DNA of 33,488 bases from the NCBI GenBank assembly GCA_002359185.1, contig DEML01000084.1, forward strand, positions 60,336-93,823, written 5' to 3'. The number at the start of each line of letters is the position of its first letter. The first letter of the stretch is position 1. Below the pieces are notes generated by a model that worked only from the letters and a program-made list of their open reading frames with translations, was not told where the DNA came from and did not search any database. Position numbers and translations under genes: made by a program. Source of the DNA: Planctomycetaceae bacterium UBA2671 (GTDB lineage: Bacteria > Planctomycetota > Planctomycetia > Planctomycetales > Planctomycetaceae). Of the stretch, positions 1 to 8,437 are shown in pieces.

Positions 1-27
1 TTCTCTTCGAGAGCGCCCCCGCCACCC
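1..27 (+). repeat. 27-bp dispersed repeat, copy 1 (inverted partner at 20070-20096)
   Basis: The first 27 bases, starting TTCTCTTCGAGAGCG, are the exact reverse complement of 20070-20096. At the right-hand copy the element continues into a GC-rich stem (GGGGGC ... GCCCCC), so the full unit is probably a hairpin that is cut by the window start here. It lies outside genes in both places. Confidence 0.85.
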
Positions 28-101
28 GGGTTTAATTGTATTTCGTAGTTAAACTGCTGCGCATTGCTCTATCATTGCAGTCTGATGAATTTCTCAAGCA
101 T

Positions 102-129
102 ATTTCGTCAGGCAGTGCCTGACCTACGC
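102..129 (-). repeat. CGTAGGTCAGGC-type palindromic repeat, copy 1
   Basis: Read on the minus strand this is GCGTAGGTCAGGC...CTGACGAAAT. A diverged copy with the same outer sequences lies at 31170-31196 on the plus strand. The core TCAGGCA/TGCCTGA is self-complementary. It is a short interspersed element of unknown function. Confidence 0.65.
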
Positions 130-387
130 ATCTGTTCACATTTTGTGGTCATGTTTCCGTGTCCTGGCTCCTGCGGATGGCAAAATCGGAAAAATCGGCA
201 TATTTTACCTGATTCGATTCAGCATGAGATTCCGTAAAGACGATATCAACTCCAGAGAGACATCCTCTGTCGAGGGGTTAGTAATACGTCATCAGCAATT
301 CTCTGTGGAATTGCGAAACGCCCCCCAGATTCAGACTGACTGTGTGCAAACGAGATGACATCGTTTGTGTGTTGCATGGAGGCGACA

Positions 388-606
388 ATGCGGAGATTCA
401 TTTGCATCCTCATTCTGGTTGCGATTGCCGGGACTCAGGTCGGCTGTTTTGTACCGATCTGGTCGGCAGAACGCGACCGCCGAGCACGCCAATTGATCTA
501 TCAATCTGAATCCTTCCGGCACGTTCCCAATATCTGGGAACGCATCTGGGGTTTGGATATGCCCGATCTGGCGACACCGTACCGAACTCACGGCGGCGTG
601 ATCTAG
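388..606 (+). CDS. Small conserved-looking lipoprotein (72 aa)
   Basis: Function unknown. The ATG at 388 is preferred over the upstream in-frame ATG at 355 because TGGAGG at 377-382 sits five bases before it, and because the protein then opens with a clean lipoprotein signal: basic MRRF, a hydrophobic core, and a Cys at about residue 20 (VGC). The mature part is only about 50 residues and is rich in Arg, Trp and aromatic residues, with a distinctive C-terminus (GLDMPDLATPYRTHGGVI). Predicted location is lipid-anchored in the cell envelope. A tight, non-repetitive C-terminal sequence in such a short protein suggests a real, selected gene, but I recognise no named family. It is transcribed alone and is followed by a terminator-like hairpin at 797-833. 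Confidence 0.75.
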   Translation: MRRFICILILVAIAGTQVGCFVPIWSAERDRRARQLIYQSESFRHVPNIWERIWGLDMPDLATPYRTHGGVI

Positions 607-796
607 AGCATTATGCATGTGCAAACACTGGTTCTTAATGCCTTGGCGAGCCGAGCCAGTCATGGCTCGGGTTTTGCAAAGATCATTGTTCAGTGATACT
701 AGATAAATTCCAGCCAATATGGGCATTGCGCGACTTCATTTGTATCAGTACAAGTCGGGCGATACACTTTGGCTGTGAAATCACATGAGAATCATT

Positions 797-833
797 AACG
801 CTCAGCGTGTTCATTCACGTTGAGCGTTTTTTT
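797..833 (+). terminator. Rho-independent terminator-like hairpin
   Basis: AACGCTCA at 797-804 pairs with TGAGCGTT at 820-827, extended inward by GCGTG/CACGT with one wobble, and is followed directly by a run of seven T. It is oriented to end transcription from the lipoprotein gene at 388-606 and separates it from pyrD, whose start is about 40 bases downstream. Confidence 0.8.
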
Positions 834-871
834 GGTTCTGCAGCAGTACCTGACCGACAGTAATTGAATCC

Positions 872-1837
872 GTGACTGATACTTCCCTGAATGTGACTCT
901 GGGACGACTTCGTCTCCGAAATCCAATCCTGACTGCGTCCGGCACGTTCGGATATGCTCGGGAAATGGCTCCCTTTGTGGATTTCAAAGAGCTCGGTGGC
1001 ATCATTCCAAAAACCGTCACGCGGGAACCTCGCATTGGAAATCCGCCGCCTCGCACCATCGAAACCGCTTCCGGCATGCTCAATTCCATTGGGCTCGATA
1101 ACGACGGGCTTGATATCTTCATTCAGAAGCATATCCCTTATCTGCAGGAACTCGATACAGCAGTCATTGCCAATATCGCCGGTCGAAGTGTCGAAGATTA
1201 TCAGACAATGGCTGCTCAACTGGCTCCCTATGACAAGCTGGCGGGAATCGAACTGAATATCTCCTGCCCGAATGTCAGTGGTGGAGTCGATTACGGTACG
1301 AATCCCGAATCGACGGAAGAAGTGGTGAGAGCCGTCCGCAATGCTTGCGATCATCCCATTATCGCCAAATTGACGCCTAATATCACGAATATCGTCCCGA
1401 TTGCCGATGCTGCCAAACGCGGCGGAGCCGATGCGGTTTCGTTGATCAATACTCTCCAGGGAATGGCGATCAACTGGCGTACCCGTAAACCGATTCTTGG
1501 AAACATTCTGGGAGGCCTGAGTGGACCGGCGATCAAGCCCGTCGCATTACGGATTGTGCATCAGGTCAAGAGAGCGGTCGATATCCCGATAATTGGTGTC
1601 GGCGGCATATCAAGCATCGATGATGTGATGGAGTTTCTGGTCACAGGAGCATCGGCAGTGCAGGTCGGCACGGCGACCTTCTACAATCCTTCAGTCAGCG
1701 GCACATTAACGCAACAACTACGCAATGTGATGCAGGAACAGCGAATCGATTGTCTCGAAGATTTCATCGGAACCTTGAGAATCGACCAGCAACCGCGCTC
1801 TCCTGTGATGGAACCGACCAATATCTCCAAGAGTTAA
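872..1837 (+). CDS. pyrD: Dihydroorotate dehydrogenase, class 1B-like catalytic subunit
   Basis: FMN enzyme of pyrimidine biosynthesis that oxidises dihydroorotate to orotate in the cytoplasm. The 321-aa protein has the class 1 N-terminal pattern (NPILTASGTFGYA, residues 17-29), an FMN-contacting region near IIPKTVT, and NISCPN at 129-134, in which Cys132 is the expected catalytic base of class 1 enzymes (class 2 uses Ser). The C-terminal half carries the phosphate-binding glycines (IIGVGGISS, then GASAVQVGTA) of the TIM barrel. Length and ASGTFGYA wording fit class 1B, which normally pairs with the iron-sulfur/FAD subunit PyrK; no pyrK lies in this window. The start is GTG at 872, with no strong ribosome binding site. 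trpS begins 48 bases downstream on the same strand, so co-transcription is possible. Confidence 0.95.
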   Translation: MTDTSLNVTLGRLRLRNPILTASGTFGYAREMAPFVDFKELGGIIPKTVTREPRIGNPPPRTIETASGMLNSIGLDNDGLDIFIQKHIPYLQELDTAVIANIAGRSVEDYQTMAAQLAPYDKLAGIELNISCPNVSGGVDYGTNPESTEEVVRAVRNACDHPIIAKLTPNITNIVPIADAAKRGGADAVSLINTLQGMAINWRTRKPILGNILGGLSGPAIKPVALRIVHQVKRAVDIPIIGVGGISSIDDVMEFLVTGASAVQVGTATFYNPSVSGTLTQQLRNVMQEQRIDCLEDFIGTLRIDQQPRSPVMEPTNISKS

Positions 1838-1885
1838 TTTTCCCGCCACCCAGTTATTACAACTTATTAAACAGCGAAATAACCG

Positions 1886-2866
1886 ATGCGAGTACTTTCC
1901 GGCATTCAACCGACAGGCCGATTCCACTGGGGCAACTATTTTGGGGCCATCCAGCAATACATCGCTTTGCAAAACAATGAGCAGGCCTTTTACTTCATTG
2001 CTAATCTGCACGCCCTGACGACCGTTCGCGATCCGGCTCTTTTGCAGGAATACGTCTGGGAAGCAGCGGTCGATTTGCTTGCGTTAGGCTTGGATCCTGA
2101 ACAGGCCAGCCTATTTGTGCAGTCGGATGTGCCGGAAATTTCCGAGCTGACCTGGTTGCTGATGACGGTCACGCAAATGCACCTTCTTGAAAAATGCCAT
2201 GCTTATAAAGATAAAAAGGCGAAGGGGATTGCAGCCGATGCCGGTCTGTTCACATATCCTGTGCTGATGGCAGCCGACATCATTTTGTACGACAGCGATG
2301 TCGTTCCAGTCGGGAACGATCAGGTGCAGCATATCGAAGTGACCCGGGATGTTGCCCAACGATTTAATCATCTGTACGAGACGGAAGTGTTTGTTCTGCC
2401 GGAAGCGAGTGTGCTCGATCAAACCGCCAAGGTTCCCGGCACCGATGGCGAGAAGATGTCGAAAAGTTACAACAATACCATCGAAATCTTCCTGCCAGAA
2501 AAGAAGCTAAAAAAGAAGATCAATTCGATCAAAACCGATTCCAAAGCCGTCGAAGACCCCAAGGATCCTGAGACCTGCCCGGTTTATGCTTTGTATCGTC
2601 TGTTTGCTGATGAACAACATCAAAAAACGCTGGCGGAACGCTATCGAGCGGGGGGAATGGGTTACGGAGAAGCCAAAAAACTGGTACTGGATGCTGCTCT
2701 GGAGTACTTCGGAGAGGCCCGTGAAAAACGCCTGAAACTCGAAGCGGATCCCGATTATGTTCGAGATGTCCTCATAGCCGGAGCAAAAGCCGCCCGTGAA
2801 AAGGGCCGGATTGTATTGGAACGTGCCCGGGATGCCTGTGGTCTGAAACAGTTTGCAGCCGGTTAA
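1886..2866 (+). CDS. trpS: Tryptophanyl-tRNA synthetase
   Basis: Class Ic aminoacyl-tRNA synthetase charging tRNA-Trp in the cytoplasm. At 326 aa it has the usual bacterial TrpRS length. The HIGH-equivalent is TGRFHWGN (residues 10-17) following the typical SGIQPTG opening; the tryptophan-binding region reads MAADIILY and GNDQVQHIE (about 128-151); and KMSKS is intact at 190-194. The C-terminal helical part is rich in Lys/Arg/Glu as expected for anticodon recognition. The ATG start is supported by the conserved start of the protein rather than by a clear Shine-Dalgarno sequence. It lies 48 bases after pyrD, and is followed by a repeat-rich gap. Confidence 0.97.
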   Translation: MRVLSGIQPTGRFHWGNYFGAIQQYIALQNNEQAFYFIANLHALTTVRDPALLQEYVWEAAVDLLALGLDPEQASLFVQSDVPEISELTWLLMTVTQMHLLEKCHAYKDKKAKGIAADAGLFTYPVLMAADIILYDSDVVPVGNDQVQHIEVTRDVAQRFNHLYETEVFVLPEASVLDQTAKVPGTDGEKMSKSYNNTIEIFLPEKKLKKKINSIKTDSKAVEDPKDPETCPVYALYRLFADEQHQKTLAERYRAGGMGYGEAKKLVLDAALEYFGEAREKRLKLEADPDYVRDVLIAGAKAAREKGRIVLERARDACGLKQFAAG

Positions 2867-2887
2867 TAAATATTTGGACAAAGAGTA

Positions 2888-2917
2888 GCTGGGGGCGTAG
2901 TGAAGCAAAGCCCCAGA
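2888..2917 (+). repeat. CTGGGGGC hairpin after trpS
   Basis: CTGGGG at 2889-2894 pairs with CCCCAG at 2911-2916, with GC/GC extending the stem. A similar G-rich and C-rich pairing occurs at 17382-17414. It could end trpS transcription, but no T-run follows, so a dispersed repeat is the better call. Confidence 0.5.
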
Positions 2918-2934
2918 GTTGCTAACATAAAATT

Positions 2935-3005
2935 ACAAGCACGATGCGCAAGCGAATGTGTCCAGTAATGCAGTTTAGATACACTCGCTTGCGCTTCGTG
3001 CTTGT
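2935..3005 (+). repeat. ACAAGCACGAAGCGC hairpin repeat, copy A
   Basis: Arm 2935-2961 and arm 2981-3005 are reverse complements apart from two or three mismatches, around a 20-base loop. The same arms recur at 8438-8503 and 18598-18677, so this is an interspersed hairpin family of about 65-80 bp. Read on the minus strand the right arm encodes QARSASE. Confidence 0.85.
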
Positions 3006-3025
3006 ATTCTCAATATCAAATCATT

Positions 3026-3059
3026 TACTCGTTCCCAAGGAGGACCTTGGGAACGAGTA
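3026..3059 (+). repeat. Perfect 15-bp hairpin (TACTCGTTCCCAAGG)
   Basis: TACTCGTTCCCAAGG (3026-3040) and CCTTGGGAACGAGTA (3045-3059) are perfectly complementary around the loop AGGA. Short palindromes of this CTCGTTCCCAAG type are known as interspersed repeats in several bacterial phyla. No T-run follows, so it is not a typical terminator. Only one copy is present in this window. Confidence 0.75.
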
Positions 3060-3355
3060 CAACATGACCTGCTATTGGTGGACTCCTGATCGCCATGGAT
3101 TTCCCAGTCCGAAAATTCACATGAAATTCTTTGAGAATCTGAGGGAATGGCGATAGGGAACTGGAAACAGAATGGCGCATGGGTATGATAAAGTTGTATG
3201 CGAGAGATACCATCAGTTCTTTGCAGCATCTGCTTAAAAGTACGACCCGCAGCCGATTGCACACCAAAATTTGAGTTTTGAATACCTCTGGCTGCTCAAA
3301 TCCCATGAAAAATGGGCTCCCCTGATTATCGCTGACTCTTTCGGAACGTAAATTC

Positions 3356-4948
3356 ATGGCCGAACTGTTTCACGAATGTGGCATTGCTGCGGTTTATCAT
3401 CTCATTCATGATGATGTTTCCCCGCTTGTCCCCAACAACGACCCGAATCAAACAGCCGCTTTGATTCCCCGTCTGCTCCTCGATATACAGAATCGAGGCC
3501 AGCTCGCAGCAGGGATGACGAGCTACAACACCGAGCGTAAGCAGCTCATTCGTACTCATAAAGATATTGGGGGAGTGAACGAAGTCTTCCGACTGGGACG
3601 AAAAGAAAAAGCAGAGCAACTGATCAAAGAGTACAACGGACGAGCAGCCATCGGACATGTCCGCTACGCCACCTGCGGCACCGATGACCGCAGTTATGCA
3701 CAACCTTTTGAACGCTCTCATGTGCAGAAGTCCAAATGGTTCAGTTTTGGATTCAACGGTCAACTGGCCAACTACCAGAAACTTCGAGAGCAAATTGAAG
3801 AGCAGGACGATTTCCATCTGGCTCGCGAAACCGATACTGAAATCATTATGCATCTGCTTTCCCAGGATTTTTCCATTCATGGTCGAGGCGATCTCGTCGG
3901 CACAATGAGCCGTATGAGTAAGAAACTCGATGGCGCCTATAACATCGTCTTCCTGAATGCGCGCGGCGATATGTTTGTTGCTCGCGATCCCCTCGGTATC
4001 AGACCCGTCTGTTACGCGATTGATGGCCCTATGTTTGCCACGGCCAGCGAAAGTGTGGCCCTGTGGAATCTCGGCTTCGACAATTCCAGCATTCGTACAC
4101 TCGAACCGGGCGAAATGATTCTCGTTCAGCATGGTCGCATCGAAAAACATCGATTTGCCGAAAGTCCTCGAAAAGCACATTGTTTCTTCGAATGGATCTA
4201 TTTCGCCAACGCCGCCAGTTCGCTCGACGAACGCAGTGTCTATCTTTCAAGAACGCAGCTCGGAGTGCATTTGGCCAAGCAGGAGACACTGGAAATCGAC
4301 GAGGACACGATTGTCGTTCCCGTTCCTGATACCGCTAAATCCGCAGCTTCTGCAATGGCGTACGAACTGAATATTCCCTGCCTGGAAGGCTTGATGCGGA
4401 ACAGGTACGTCGGTCGAACCTTTATTGAATCGAAAGATCGAGCCGACAAAGTCCGCCTGAAATTTACACCACTTCCAGAAGTTTTCCGCAATCGCAAGGT
4501 GATTCTCGTCGAAGACTCCATCGTTCGCTCAACGACAATGAAGGGGCTGATTGATCAGATTCGTGAACGTGGCGGAGCCAAAGAAATTCATGTTCGAGTT
4601 GCCTGTCCGCCGATCATCTCGCCCTGTTTTTACGGCATCGATATGTCCAACATCGGCGAACTGTTTGCACCGAAATTCATGGACGGCCCGGAAATGACCC
4701 CGGCTATCGAAGCAGCGATGGCGAAAAAACTGGGAGCCGACTCCCTGCGATATCTGCCGGTTAATACCTTGCACGAAAGCATCGGCATCGAGGAAAGCTC
4801 TCTCTGCCGAGCGTGTGTAAATTCCGAGTATCCAACCGAAGCGGGCCGTGAACTCTATCAACTGGCTCTCGAATACAAAGACGATCCTGAACGTGCACAA
4901 AGCGAACGGGCTTATGATGTTCAGACTTTGATGTCGACGCGTTCTTAA
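3356..4948 (+). CDS. purF: Amidophosphoribosyltransferase (glutamine PRPP amidotransferase)
   Basis: First committed enzyme of purine synthesis: transfers glutamine amide nitrogen to PRPP, giving phosphoribosylamine. The N-terminal class II glutaminase domain opens with HECGIAAV; Cys8 would become the catalytic N-terminal Cys after removal of a seven-residue propeptide, as in the Bacillus-type enzyme. Supporting glutaminase motifs are IGHVRYATCG (99-108) and GFNGQLAN (132-139). The phosphoribosyltransferase domain has the PRPP loop VILVEDSIVRSTT (382-394). Cys276, Cys424, Cys484 and Cys487 (CRAC) match the four 4Fe-4S ligands of the Bacillus-type enzyme. At 530 aa it is some 50 residues longer than the usual 470-480, partly through extra residues near 20-40, and the usual QHRGQE reads QNRGQL. 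Those differences allow a diverged paralogue, but all key residues are present. Monocistronic. Confidence 0.88.
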   Translation: MAELFHECGIAAVYHLIHDDVSPLVPNNDPNQTAALIPRLLLDIQNRGQLAAGMTSYNTERKQLIRTHKDIGGVNEVFRLGRKEKAEQLIKEYNGRAAIGHVRYATCGTDDRSYAQPFERSHVQKSKWFSFGFNGQLANYQKLREQIEEQDDFHLARETDTEIIMHLLSQDFSIHGRGDLVGTMSRMSKKLDGAYNIVFLNARGDMFVARDPLGIRPVCYAIDGPMFATASESVALWNLGFDNSSIRTLEPGEMILVQHGRIEKHRFAESPRKAHCFFEWIYFANAASSLDERSVYLSRTQLGVHLAKQETLEIDEDTIVVPVPDTAKSAASAMAYELNIPCLEGLMRNRYVGRTFIESKDRADKVRLKFTPLPEVFRNRKVILVEDSIVRSTTMKGLIDQIRERGGAKEIHVRVACPPIISPCFYGIDMSNIGELFAPKFMDGPEMTPAIEAAMAKKLGADSLRYLPVNTLHESIGIEESSLCRACVNSEYPTEAGRELYQLALEYKDDPERAQSERAYDVQTLMSTRS

Positions 4949-5010
4949 AACTGAGTATTGCTCAGTTGAATGTAGTAATCTGTCCTTCTCCTTGGGGAGC
5001 GGTTTCCTTT

Positions 5011-5123
5011 CCTTCTCCTGAGGGAAAAGGGGCCGAAGGCCGGATGAGGGGATCCCTGCGACGTTCTTATTGCAATCAACGCTGATTGCCCCTCACCCTA
5101 ACCCTCTCCCTGAGGGAAAGGGA
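5011..5123 (+). repeat. Inverted pair of CCCTCACCCTAACCCTCTCCC-type repeats
   Basis: The arm at 5011-5051 (CTCCTGAGGG...GGATGAGGGG) and the arm at 5089-5123 (CCCCTCACCC...TGAGGGAAAGGG) are approximate reverse complements separated by about 37 bases. This sequence type is a common interspersed element in several bacterial phyla. It lies between the converging ends of purF and the ThuA gene and may help end transcription from both sides, which is inference. Confidence 0.65.
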
Positions 5124-5144
5124 ACTTTAAAAAGTAGAATTCAC

Positions 5145-6029
5145 TCAATTCTTTTTCTCAAACTTCGGGTCCGGTTCCGCTTCAATCGGTCCGAACACAA
5201 TCGGCTTAACGCCCGTGCCTTCATAACCCTTTTCTGGCTTGCCGTTTTCCTGAAGATGATTAGTTGCCCAGAGAACGCCGCGGGAAACGACATCCAGCCA
5301 AACGTCGGTATTCATCGTCTCATTATGATGTCCCAGTGAAGTACCGAACATTTTTGTGCCGCCGAATTTGTTCGACCAGATCACAACCATGTCGCGTTCA
5401 TTCTCCGCACTGTAAGCAGTGGCCAGTGGTGTGCAGTTCTCCCAGATTTTATCGATCTGATAAAGCTCTCCGTTCGGCGTTTCCCATTTCTCTGGGAACG
5501 CTTTCATGATTGGATTTTCAGGAGCCTGATTCACGACATCGAGAGAAAGTTTGGCTTTGTCGTGTCGGACGGAAGTCAGACCGATCGCTTCCCGCCAGGA
5601 GTCCGCCCCTTTGGTTGAGTTGCGGTAACTGTGTAATGCACAGTGAATAAATACGCCGGGCGTTCCGCCATAATGAGCAGCCGCGACCGATTTCACAAAC
5701 TCATCATCGGTCACGCCACCAAAGCATTCATTGTGAACGATGATATCGTAATCCTTCGCCCAGCCTTCTTTCTGGTAGACAGAGACTTTGTGATCTTTAC
5801 CCGATCCTCCTTCATGGACAATATCCCAGCTGATACTCAATCGCTGACTCAAACCTTCGGTGATGATTCGCTTCTGATTCTCATAATCGTGGCAGCATCC
5901 CCCGGTGATCAAGAGACCTTTCAGTTTTGTAGGTGCCTTCGATTTAGCATCGTCTGCAATCACTCGATTTGAAGTTGTCAAATTCAGGCAGGCCGAGAGG
6001 AGTAGTATCAAAAGAGGAATGGTGCGCAT
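5145..6029 (-). CDS. Secreted ThuA-domain protein
   Basis: Probable secreted member of the ThuA (trehalose-utilisation-like) family, which has a class I glutamine-amidotransferase-like fold and is abundant in planctomycetes next to sulfatases and dehydrogenases; no reaction is established for most members. The ATG at 6029 is chosen over the one at 6050 because AAAGGA lies just before it and the product then opens with a standard signal peptide (MRTIPLLILLLSACLNL, about 25 residues). Family features are GLLITGGCCHDY near the start of the domain, HNECFGG, FIHCALHSYR and GTSLGHHNE, with several conserved His and Cys. Mature length is about 270 aa. It is divergent from the sulfatase at 6231 across a 200-bp gap, so the two may share a regulatory region and act on the same glycan. 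Confidence 0.87.
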   Translation of the reverse strand: MRTIPLLILLLSACLNLTTSNRVIADDAKSKAPTKLKGLLITGGCCHDYENQKRIITEGLSQRLSISWDIVHEGGSGKDHKVSVYQKEGWAKDYDIIVHNECFGGVTDDEFVKSVAAAHYGGTPGVFIHCALHSYRNSTKGADSWREAIGLTSVRHDKAKLSLDVVNQAPENPIMKAFPEKWETPNGELYQIDKIWENCTPLATAYSAENERDMVVIWSNKFGGTKMFGTSLGHHNETMNTDVWLDVVSRGVLWATNHLQENGKPEKGYEGTGVKPIVFGPIEAEPDPKFEKKN

Positions 6030-6230
6030 GTAAGATCCTTTGTTCAACAATGAGTTTTGAGGCTAGATTGAAATGGTGACAGACATTCAGCCTCCCTATC
6101 ATTCCCAGATGGACTCGATAGTGCAACTCATATGAAGTGATCCTGTTGTGTTGACTCGCTCGGCTGTCTTTCTCATGATGAAATTGTAAAGACTGATGCC
6201 AGCATCCCGAAAGATTCAAACGGAGCTTCC

Positions 6231-7673
6231 ATGAGATTATTATTTCTGATTGTCGGATTAACCCTTGGTCTAACCAAGACGGTTCAAGCTGCGGATAAAC
6301 CAAACATCCTGTTCCTTTTTGCTGATGATCAGCGGACGGACACGATTGGCGCCTGGGGAAACCCGCATATTCAGACTCCCAACATCGATTCTCTCGTCGA
6401 ACAGGGATTCAGCTTTCGCAACAACTACTGCTTCGGCTCCAACAGCGGAGCGGTTTGCATGCCGAGCCGGGCGATGGTGCATTCAGGCCGAACGTGGATG
6501 CACTCCAATAACAATATGGATGGTGAAGTCACACTCGGCGAATTATTGCGAGAGCAGGGATATCAAACCTTCACCACCGGCAAATGGCATAATGGCAGAA
6601 ATTCGATTCTGAGAAGTTTCGAGCACGGCCAGAACGTTTTCATGGGTGGCATGTCCGATCACACTCGGGTCCCTCTCTCGGATATTCAGGATGGCCAGCT
6701 GATTTCCCGCGGGATCGACAAAGATGGTTTTTCGAGCGAGCAATTCGCCGATGCAGCCGTCTCGTTCCTGAAAACTCAAAAGGGCGAGCAGCCATTCTTT
6801 GCGTATGTCGCGTTCACCTCACCTCACGATCCTCGCAATCCTCCTGAGAAGTATCGTGAAATGTACTACAAGAATCGTCCCCCACTTCCAGAAAACTTCC
6901 AGCCGCAACTCGACTTTAACAATAGCAATCTGATCATCCGCGATGAAATGCTGGCTGCCTGGCCGCGTGAGAAATCGGTCATCAGCGATCAACTCTGCGA
7001 ATACTATGGCTTGATCACTCACATGGATGAGCAGATCGGTCGCATCCTGAAAGCTCTCGATGAAACCGGGCAACGTGAAAACACCATCATTGTTTACTCA
7101 GCCGACCACGGCCTCGGCATGGGCAGTCATGGATTGCTTGGAAAACAAAGTGTATTCGAACACAGTATGAAAGCTCCGCTCATTTTCGTGGGCCCCGGCA
7201 TTCCACAGGGAAAATCGAGTGAGGCTTTTACCTATCTCCTGGACATCTATCCCACTCTATGTGGTCAACTTGAAGTGAAAGCTCCGGCTCGGGTAGAAGG
7301 AAAAAGTCTTTCAGGTATCATCAAGGGTGAACAGAAGTCGGTTCGCGATTCTATCTTTCTGCCTTATCAATCCACTCAGCGTTCCGTCCGCGATGAACGC
7401 TGGAAGCTATGCGTTTATCCACAGATCAATTTTCAGCAGCTGTTCGATCTGAAAAACGATCCTCACGAAATGCATAATCTGGCGGAGATTCCAGAATACG
7501 CCATGCAAAAATCAAAAATGCTCGAACTGATGAAAACCTGGCAGTCAGAAGTCGGAGATGAGCAGACGTTAACCGTCAAAAATCCTCAACCCAAAACCAA
7601 AGACCTCACAGACCATCCACGCAAACCCGATGCCCATCAGCCCAAGTGGATCGTCGAAAAATACTTCGATTGA
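6231..7673 (+). CDS. Secreted sulfatase (arylsulfatase A family)
   Basis: Hydrolyses sulfate esters, probably on polysaccharides, outside the cytoplasm. It opens with a 21-residue signal peptide (cleavage after VQA), then the family N-terminus PNILFLFADDQ with the metal-binding Asp pair at 32-33. The sulfatase signature CMPSR is at 76-80; Cys76 is the residue converted to formylglycine by the maturation enzyme, so this is a Cys-type sulfatase. TGKWHNG and the C-terminal metal site SADHGLGMGSHG are intact, and the SUMF-type substrate context (SGAVCMPSR AMVHSGR) is standard. Length 480 aa is typical. It is divergent from a ThuA protein. No maturase gene is present in the window. Confidence 0.95.
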   Translation: MRLLFLIVGLTLGLTKTVQAADKPNILFLFADDQRTDTIGAWGNPHIQTPNIDSLVEQGFSFRNNYCFGSNSGAVCMPSRAMVHSGRTWMHSNNNMDGEVTLGELLREQGYQTFTTGKWHNGRNSILRSFEHGQNVFMGGMSDHTRVPLSDIQDGQLISRGIDKDGFSSEQFADAAVSFLKTQKGEQPFFAYVAFTSPHDPRNPPEKYREMYYKNRPPLPENFQPQLDFNNSNLIIRDEMLAAWPREKSVISDQLCEYYGLITHMDEQIGRILKALDETGQRENTIIVYSADHGLGMGSHGLLGKQSVFEHSMKAPLIFVGPGIPQGKSSEAFTYLLDIYPTLCGQLEVKAPARVEGKSLSGIIKGEQKSVRDSIFLPYQSTQRSVRDERWKLCVYPQINFQQLFDLKNDPHEMHNLAEIPEYAMQKSKMLELMKTWQSEVGDEQTLTVKNPQPKTKDLTDHPRKPDAHQPKWIVEKYFD

Positions 7674-7909
7674 GTCCTTTCATCATAACCCGAAGCGTCA
7701 GTGAGGGGACGGCTTAAGTTAGTAATTTCGGCTAAACGTTCATCAGTAAACCGTTATGTCTTTTGATGCAATAAAACTCTGAATATTAACAGTTTGAACA
7801 GACTCCAGCCGGTGTTCTCATTCTCTGGATCCATGCTAAGATGCTTAATTGATACACAGTTCGTGTCAGACAAGCCTTTAGTAAATAGCACTTAGAAATC
7901 GTTTCAGGA

Positions 7910-8428
7910 ATGATTGAACCAATTATTGCCGATCAATCCGTCCGTCACCGTCCCATACGTGATGGTCGGGTCTGGCTGGCGGTCGGCTTAGGAACCGGCC
8001 TCTCTCCATTTGCTCCAGGCACATTCGGCACCATTCTCGGCTTACCACTCGTCTGGGGATTGAGCAGTCTGGGTGTGATCGGGTTCTGGCTGATTCCGGT
8101 CACAATTCTGCTTTTTGCAGTCGGAGTTCCAATTTGCAGTTCTGGTGCCAAGCACTTCGAACGCAAAGATCCGCCGTGGGTCGTCTTCGACGAAATCGCA
8201 GCTTTTCCAATCCTTTATATTCTCTCGCCATTTACAATTACGACGGCAATCCTCGGCTTCATCATCTTCCGCTTTTTCGACATCCTCAAACCCTGGCCGA
8301 TCAAACGCTTCGAAAAACTCGCAGGCGGCGTCGGCATCATGATCGACGATACGATTGCAGCTGTGCATTCGATGATTGTCCTGAAGATCATCCTCATGAT
8401 TATTGCCAGTGGATACGTCGTAAATTGA
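7910..8428 (+). CDS. pgpA: Phosphatidylglycerophosphatase A
   Basis: Membrane enzyme that dephosphorylates phosphatidylglycerol phosphate to phosphatidylglycerol. The 172-aa product shows the PgpA pattern: GTGLSPFAPGTFGT (27-40), DPPWVVFDEI with the acidic metal-binding pair (about 87-96), and FRFFDILKPWP followed by GGVGIMIDDT (about 122-146). Four hydrophobic stretches fit an integral inner-membrane protein. AGGA abuts the ATG, so the ribosome binding site is poor and a slightly later start cannot be excluded. It sits alone, converging on the lipoprotein gene at 8481-10013, with a hairpin repeat in the 52-base gap. Confidence 0.93.
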   Translation: MIEPIIADQSVRHRPIRDGRVWLAVGLGTGLSPFAPGTFGTILGLPLVWGLSSLGVIGFWLIPVTILLFAVGVPICSSGAKHFERKDPPWVVFDEIAAFPILYILSPFTITTAILGFIIFRFFDILKPWPIKRFEKLAGGVGIMIDDTIAAVHSMIVLKIILMIIASGYVVN

Positions 8429-8437
8429 TCAACACTG

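Larger units (their letters stand above)
1..387. other. Intergenic stretch at the window's left edge
   Basis: No gene is supported before the lipoprotein at 388. The stretch begins with one arm of a 27-bp repeat (1-27) and holds a palindromic TCAGGCA/TGCCTGA element (102-129). A 71-codon open frame at 143-358 has no recognisable domain, signal sequence or ribosome binding site and is treated as chance. The window may start inside a longer repeat unit, since base 1 is already repeat sequence. Confidence 0.6.
2867..3355. other. Repeat-filled intergenic gap between trpS and purF
   Basis: About 490 bases without a supportable gene. It contains three different hairpin elements in a row: a CTGGGG/CCCCAG hairpin (2888-2917), a copy of the ACAAGCACGAAGCGC hairpin family (2935-3005), and a perfect 15-bp hairpin (3026-3059). 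From 3060 to 3355 I see no further motif. The open frames crossing this gap are read through repeats and resemble no protein. Confidence 0.7.

Noticed and set aside
143..358. A 71-codon open frame before the first lipoprotein
   Set aside because: No ribosome binding site, no signal or domain and no composition typical of a gene; the next gene has all of these.
331..726. A 131-codon minus-strand frame opposite the small lipoprotein
   Set aside because: It spans the lipoprotein gene and continues into noncoding sequence, with no domain; the lipoprotein has better evidence.
815..1354. A 179-codon open frame on the minus strand across pyrD
   Set aside because: Antisense to pyrD, with no domain or ribosome binding site, so it is a shadow.
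2944..3156. Open frames through the repeat region after trpS
   Set aside because: They consist mainly of hairpin repeat sequence, and translate to different peptides in each copy.
3326..4180. A 284-codon open frame on the minus strand across purF
   Set aside because: It lies fully opposite the N-terminal half of a clearly coding gene with intact motifs; it has no domain, and its length is explained by the base composition of the coding strand.
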